Shown piece by piece: positions 43,304 through 46,543 of a stretch of DNA of 46,543 bases. How positions within the stretch are numbered: position 1 is the first letter of the stretch; every line of letters starts with the position of its first letter. The notes beneath the pieces were generated by a model that saw nothing but the letters and a program-made list of their open reading frames with translations, was not told the origin of the DNA and made no database searches. This DNA is from Draconibacterium orientale. Its GTDB lineage: Bacteria; Bacteroidota; Bacteroidia; Bacteroidales; Prolixibacteraceae. A program made the translations under genes and the position numbers. The DNA is taken from NCBI GenBank assembly GCA_020726265.1, contig DYSZ01000009.1, forward strand, positions 1-46,543. Reading direction: 5' to 3'.

Positions 43304-44440
43304 ATGAAACGATTAATTACACTTGTATTATGCAGCGCCATCGCTATGAATATCTGGGCGCAAAACAATTCCACCGAAAAGAAAGTGGACAAAAAAAACA
43401 TGGAAAAAGCAATCGAAGGCAAAGACAGTGTGTATGTTGTTACCGACGAATGGGGCGATACAACACATATAAAAATCGGAAATCAGACCTATAAAGTAAT
43501 TGAAGGTTCTGGCAGTACGAATGTTACTCATGTTAATGATTCTAAAAATTCTAAAGATGTAACAGAAGTAAAAATGGGCAAGAAAAACGTGGTAACTGTT
43601 GATGAAGATGGAGACAATGTACACGTTGTTGTCGGAGATAAAGAAAACGGGAAAGGTGTTGAAGTGATAACCAACGATTGGGGAGATACCACTCACATAA
43701 GGGTTGGTCGCAGAAATTTTAAAGTTATTGAAGGGAATAATGGTACCTATGTAAAATATGAAAAAGAAGATAAAAATAAAAACTGGAGTCGCAGTTTTAA
43801 TGCGCACTGGGCCGGGCTCGAAGTTGGCATGAATATGTTCGAGAATTCGGATTACTCGATATACCAGGGTACTGAATACGAACAATTTGGAGAAGTTTTC
43901 GACCTCAGATCGGGTAAATCGTTAAGTTGGAATCTGAACTTCATGGAATTTGCCTTTAAAAACGAAAAGAAAACTTTCGGGTTGGTAACCGGAATGGGTA
44001 TCAGTTTTAACGATTACGCCTTCGATTTACCGGTTACAATGGAAAAAGAAGATGGTTATGGGATCACAGTTCCTGTCAACATTCAACAAGAAAACAAAAG
44101 CGTGAAAAAATCAAAATTACATGTCAACTATTTGACTGTCCCGTTATTGCTCGAAATCAAAACACCGCTCAGAATGGGAAGTTCCAGGTTATCCATTTCA
44201 GCCGGGGCAATTGGCAGTTTATACATTGGTTCGCACACCAAATACAAATATTACGATAAGGCCAAAGTAAAAATCCAGGGGAACTATAACATCAACCAAT
44301 GGAAATACGATTTAACCGGTCGTTTGCATTTTGGCGATTTTACCGTATTTGCCAATTACAGCATGACATCGCTTTTCGAAACCAACCAGGGTCCTGAAAT
44401 TCACCCGCTTATGGCTGGAATTGCTTTTCCGAATATTTAA
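43304..44440 (+). CDS. Outer-membrane beta-barrel protein with WGDTTH repeats
   Basis: The 378-residue protein has a signal peptide (1-20). The N-terminal half carries two copies of a 32-residue unit (43-74 and 119-150), both containing W-G-D-T-T-H-I-[KR]-[IV]-G and K-V-I-E-G, with a shorter degenerate copy at 96-111. Residues about 165-378 form a PorT/OmpW-like beta-barrel with alternating strands. It is probably the main target of the ECF sigma factor. The repeated N-terminal part may be periplasmic or surface-exposed. Confidence 0.85.
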   Translation: MKRLITLVLCSAIAMNIWAQNNSTEKKVDKKNMEKAIEGKDSVYVVTDEWGDTTHIKIGNQTYKVIEGSGSTNVTHVNDSKNSKDVTEVKMGKKNVVTVDEDGDNVHVVVGDKENGKGVEVITNDWGDTTHIRVGRRNFKVIEGNNGTYVKYEKEDKNKNWSRSFNAHWAGLEVGMNMFENSDYSIYQGTEYEQFGEVFDLRSGKSLSWNLNFMEFAFKNEKKTFGLVTGMGISFNDYAFDLPVTMEKEDGYGITVPVNIQQENKSVKKSKLHVNYLTVPLLLEIKTPLRMGSSRLSISAGAIGSLYIGSHTKYKYYDKAKVKIQGNYNINQWKYDLTGRLHFGDFTVFANYSMTSLFETNQGPEIHPLMAGIAFPNI

Positions 44441-44480
44441 GAAAGCCCCTCCCTTCCTCCCCAAAGGTGAAATGTAAAAG
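44441..44480. repeat. G/C-rich intergenic hairpin repeat, copy 7 (degenerate)
   Basis: GCCCCTCCCTTCCTCCCC starts directly after the beta-barrel stop, but the right arm is eroded (AAAGGTGAAATG). A true terminator follows 15 bp later. Confidence 0.6.
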
Positions 44481-44495
44481 AAATAGAACTCAATT

Positions 44496-44527
44496 CCCCG
44501 GTTTTTTTCAAAAGCCGGGGATTTTTA
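44496..44527 (+). terminator. Rho-independent terminator
   Basis: CCCCGG (44496-44501) pairs with CCGGGG (44515-44520), extended by T/A pairs, and is followed by ATTTTTAT. It ends the beta-barrel transcript. Confidence 0.8.
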
Positions 44528-44557
44528 TATCCCATAAATCCACCTATTTTTATAACC

Positions 44558-45166
44558 ATGATTGTTTTAACGAACATAGCAGAACTCACTCCGTCCGCAG
44601 GATTTGTCGTGCTGATTTTACTGATTTCATTCAATTCACTTGAACTGAAAAGAAAAGGAGTTCGGGTTAGCGCTGCCGGAACCCGCAAACCCGGCAACAT
44701 CAAATGGTTTTATCCGGTTTTTGCCTTTTTCTTTCTGCTGTTTCTGACCGAAATCTTCAAACCTTTGCACGGTTTTTCCCTACTTCCAAAAGTATTAACA
44801 TACTTTCTTTTCGATTTTGTTTTATTCAGATTGACTGGTGTTTTGGCCGTTTTTTTTTCGGTTTTTATTTTGAAAATTACATTGAATCATTTTGGACCTT
44901 CACTGCGGTTTGGCCTCAACGAAAATAATGCAGGAAAACTGGTGAAAACCGGTGTTTTCAGCCGGTCGCGCAATCCTTTCTTTTTGTCGCTTTTGATATT
45001 TTTTACCGGAACAAGTCTTATTTTTCCAAACCTGTTCTTTTTGATTTTTGCCATTTCTGCTTTTGCGGGTATTCATTTTTCAATTCTGAAAGAAGAAAAA
45101 TTTCTGTACAAGGTTTATGATGAGGAATATAAGAAATATACAGCAAAAGTACGTCGTTATTTCTGA
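44558..45166 (+). CDS. ICMT-like integral membrane methyltransferase
   Basis: The 202-residue protein has about five membrane helices and the C-terminal signature of isoprenylcysteine carboxyl methyltransferase-like proteins: T-G-V-F-S-R-S-R-N-P-F-F (129-140) and E-E-K-F-L-Y-K-V-Y-D-E-E-Y-K-K-Y (about 180-195), the latter binding S-adenosylmethionine in the family. The methyl acceptor is unknown; bacteria lack the usual prenylated protein. It is monocistronic. Confidence 0.85.
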   Translation: MIVLTNIAELTPSAGFVVLILLISFNSLELKRKGVRVSAAGTRKPGNIKWFYPVFAFFFLLFLTEIFKPLHGFSLLPKVLTYFLFDFVLFRLTGVLAVFFSVFILKITLNHFGPSLRFGLNENNAGKLVKTGVFSRSRNPFFLSLLIFFTGTSLIFPNLFFLIFAISAFAGIHFSILKEEKFLYKVYDEEYKKYTAKVRRYF

Positions 45167-45180
45167 GATCATACCATGAA

Positions 45181-45240
45181 ACAATTTTGTTAGTTACAAT
45201 TTTGTTAGTTACAATTTTGTTAGTTACAATTTTGTTAGTT
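45181..45240 (+). repeat. Four perfect 15-bp tandem repeats before the COG1672 ATPase
   Basis: The unit ACAATTTTGTTAGTT occurs four times without change (45181, 45196, 45211, 45226). The array ends 16 bp before the ATG at 45257. Perfect identity suggests recent expansion or ongoing slippage. It also supplies the -33 element of the predicted promoter. Confidence 0.95.
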
Positions 45241-45247
45241 ACTTTTG
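45216..45247 (+). promoter_or_regulatory. Promoter at the repeat edge, near-leaderless
   Basis: TTTG (45216-45219) inside the third repeat and TACTTTTG (45240-45247) are 20 bp apart and match the Bacteroidota consensus. Transcription would start only a few bases before the ATG at 45257, giving an almost leaderless mRNA. Confidence 0.55.
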
Positions 45248-45256
45248 AAACAAAAA

Positions 45257-46429
45257 ATGAATACGCCGTTTGTATTTGGTAAACATGCCTCTTCGGAATA
45301 TTTTACAAACAGAACCGAAGAGGTAAAGCAATTGAGCTTCAATTTTCAGTCGCTTATAAACACAGTAATCATATCTCCGCGTCGCTGGGGAAAATCATCA
45401 TTGGTGTTGAAAGCGGCAGAAGAAGTGCAGAAAATTGATAAAAATATCCGGTTTTGCTTTATCGATATGTATAATATCCGAACCGAAAATCAATTTTACC
45501 AGCTTCTTGCCCAGGAGGTTATGAAAGCTTTGTCATCAAAGCTTGAGGAAATACTTGAAATTTCAAAGAATTATCTGTCCCGTATCATTCCTAAAATTTC
45601 ATTTAGTCCTGACCCGGCCAGTGATTTTTCAATCAGTATGGACTGGGAAGAAGTAAAAAAGCAGCCTGATGAAATTCTTGATCTGGCCGAAAAGGTTGCG
45701 TCATCAAAAAATTTTAAACTGGTTATTTGTATTGATGAATTTCAGAATATTTCGGGGTTTGACCAACCTGTTGATTTTCAGAAAAAGCTTCGTTCACACT
45801 GGCAAACCCATAAAAATGTGGGATATTGCCTTTACGGCAGCAAACGACACATGCTTTTAGATGTATTCAGTTCACATTCAATGCCTTTTTACAATTTTGG
45901 ACAAATTCTGTTTTTAAATAAAATTTCTGAAAAGCACTGGATCCCTTTTATCATTGAGCGGTTTGCAGCAACCGGAAAAGTAATTTCTGCAGAAACAGCA
46001 GGATTGATTTGTACTTTAACAGAGAACCATTCATTTTACGTACAGCAACTTGCACATTTTGCCTGGCTGAACTCAGAAAACACTTGTTATCCGGAACAAG
46101 TAACAAATGCTTTTGAAACGCTTTTGTTACAGTTGAGTTTTCTGTACCAATCGTTAACCGACAGCTTAAGCAACTCGCAAATCAATTTTCTGGAAGCAAC
46201 GATTAACGGCGAAGAAAAATTCAGTTCCAAGGAAATCATCCAAACTTATAATCTGGGTACATCAGCCAATGTAACACGAATAAAACAAGCCCTTGTAAGT
46301 AAAGAAATTATTGAGATTTCGGGCTCTGATATTGAATTTCTAGACCCCATGTACAAACACTGGCTCTCGAAATATTGGTTTAAAGTTAGATCGTATAAAA
46401 CAAATATGTGCTGTTTACTGAGCAAGTGA
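45257..46429 (+). CDS. COG1672-type AAA ATPase
   Basis: The 390-residue protein has a Walker A P-R-R-W-G-K-S-S-L (41-49), Walker B L-V-I-C-I-D-E-F-Q (155-163), and a C-terminal winged-helix region (about 300-385). These ATPases are of STAND/AAA type, often multi-copy in Bacteroidota, function unknown. The ATG is preferred over a TTG four codons upstream. A tandem-repeat array lies just 5' and a long hairpin spans its stop codon. Confidence 0.9.
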   Translation: MNTPFVFGKHASSEYFTNRTEEVKQLSFNFQSLINTVIISPRRWGKSSLVLKAAEEVQKIDKNIRFCFIDMYNIRTENQFYQLLAQEVMKALSSKLEEILEISKNYLSRIIPKISFSPDPASDFSISMDWEEVKKQPDEILDLAEKVASSKNFKLVICIDEFQNISGFDQPVDFQKKLRSHWQTHKNVGYCLYGSKRHMLLDVFSSHSMPFYNFGQILFLNKISEKHWIPFIIERFAATGKVISAETAGLICTLTENHSFYVQQLAHFAWLNSENTCYPEQVTNAFETLLLQLSFLYQSLTDSLSNSQINFLEATINGEEKFSSKEIIQTYNLGTSANVTRIKQALVSKEIIEISGSDIEFLDPMYKHWLSKYWFKVRSYKTNMCCLLSK

Positions 46430-46450
46430 CTTTGAGTCACCAGCTCAGTA
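46416..46450. terminator. Long hairpin spanning the ATPase stop codon
   Basis: TACTGAGC (46416-46423) and GCTCAGTA (46443-46450) pair perfectly; after an AA/CA bulge, GTGACT (46426-46431) and AGTCAC (46435-46440) continue the stem around TTG. The TGA stop (46427-46429) is inside it. No T run follows, so it may be a repeat palindrome or an mRNA stabiliser rather than a standard terminator. Confidence 0.5.
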
Positions 46451-46462
46451 ATTTGCAAAACA

Positions 46463-46543
46463 TTATTGTTTCAGCAACTGCATAATTTCGTCGAGTTTTG
46501 GCGAAAGAATAATTTCGGTGCGACGGTTGAGCGCTCTGCCTTC
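46463..46543 (-). CDS. OmpA-family protein, C-terminal end (partial)
   Basis: The minus strand reads E-G-R-A-L-N-R-R-T-E-I-I-L-S-P-K-L-D-E-I-M-Q-L-L-K-Q-stop. N-R-R-[TV]-E-[IV] near the end is the C-terminal signature of OmpA/MotB peptidoglycan-binding domains. The gene enters from beyond the right edge. Confidence 0.85.
   Translation of the reverse strand, partial: EGRALNRRTEIILSPKLDEIMQLLKQ

Noticed and set aside
21796-44480. G/C-rich hairpins as terminators
   Set aside because: They lack T runs, occur inside operons, and separate true terminators follow some copies.
45181-45240. CRISPR or plasmid iterons
   Set aside because: Units are contiguous with no spacers, and no replication initiator gene is adjacent.

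Overview
The window looks like a chromosomal segment of a Bacteroidota bacterium, most likely a marine or sediment Bacteroidales/Marinilabiliales (Prolixibacteraceae-like) lineage. The evidence is the gene content (11-gene nuo operon without nuoEFG, Crp/Fnr regulators, ECF sigma/anti-sigma/beta-barrel set, COG1373 and COG1672 ATPases), promoters that fit the Bacteroidota TTTG-N19-TANNTTTG pattern, A-rich leaders without strong Shine-Dalgarno sequences, and families of short intergenic hairpin repeats. The lineage call is inference; no rRNA or tRNA gene is visible.

Layout. 1-881: a small secreted protein built from four copies of an L-x-[LV]-E-[NS]-W-M-T motif, with what may be the tail of a paralogue at the window edge. 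928-3160: a Crp/Fnr regulator and a DUF4143 ATPase preceded by three repeats exactly 33 bp apart. 3390-9223: a one-direction sulfur/persulfide gene set (thioredoxin-fold protein, CoA-disulfide-reductase with three rhodanese domains, second thioredoxin-fold protein, SLAC1/TehA-type anion channel, DUF302 protein, sulfide:quinone-oxidoreductase-like flavoprotein). 9334-10686: NADP-type glutamate dehydrogenase, then a nested palindromic repeat. 11222-16089: a two-gene unit of a 1408-residue protein (three GAF-like repeats, two receiver-like domains, PEP/pyruvate-binding ATP-grasp domain, no phosphohistidine domain) and a LuxR-type regulator whose phospho-acceptor Asp is replaced by His. 16527-21333: hybrid histidine kinase, NtrC-class sigma54 activator and a coiled-coil membrane protein with a sigma54-like promoter and a 38-bp palindrome upstream. 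21964-32261: nuoABCDHIJKLMN on the minus strand. 32262-41390: envelope/lipoprotein genes, a type I pullulanase, a CotH-like gene with an apparent frameshift, a DUF2797 protein and branched-chain aminotransferase. 41555-44440: ECF sigma, anti-sigma and outer-membrane beta-barrel genes with two matching ECF-type promoters. 44558-46543: an ICMT-like membrane methyltransferase, a COG1672 ATPase preceded by four perfect 15-bp repeats, and the C-terminus of an OmpA-family protein.

The best candidates for little-described biology are the ATP-grasp/His-receiver pair (11222-16089), the sulfur locus with its triple-rhodanese reductase and Cys-variant regulator, the kinase/NtrC/palindrome/sigma54 circuit, the LESWMT-repeat secreted protein, and the upstream repeat arrays of the two ATPase genes. 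All functional calls come from reading motifs by eye; no database search was run.
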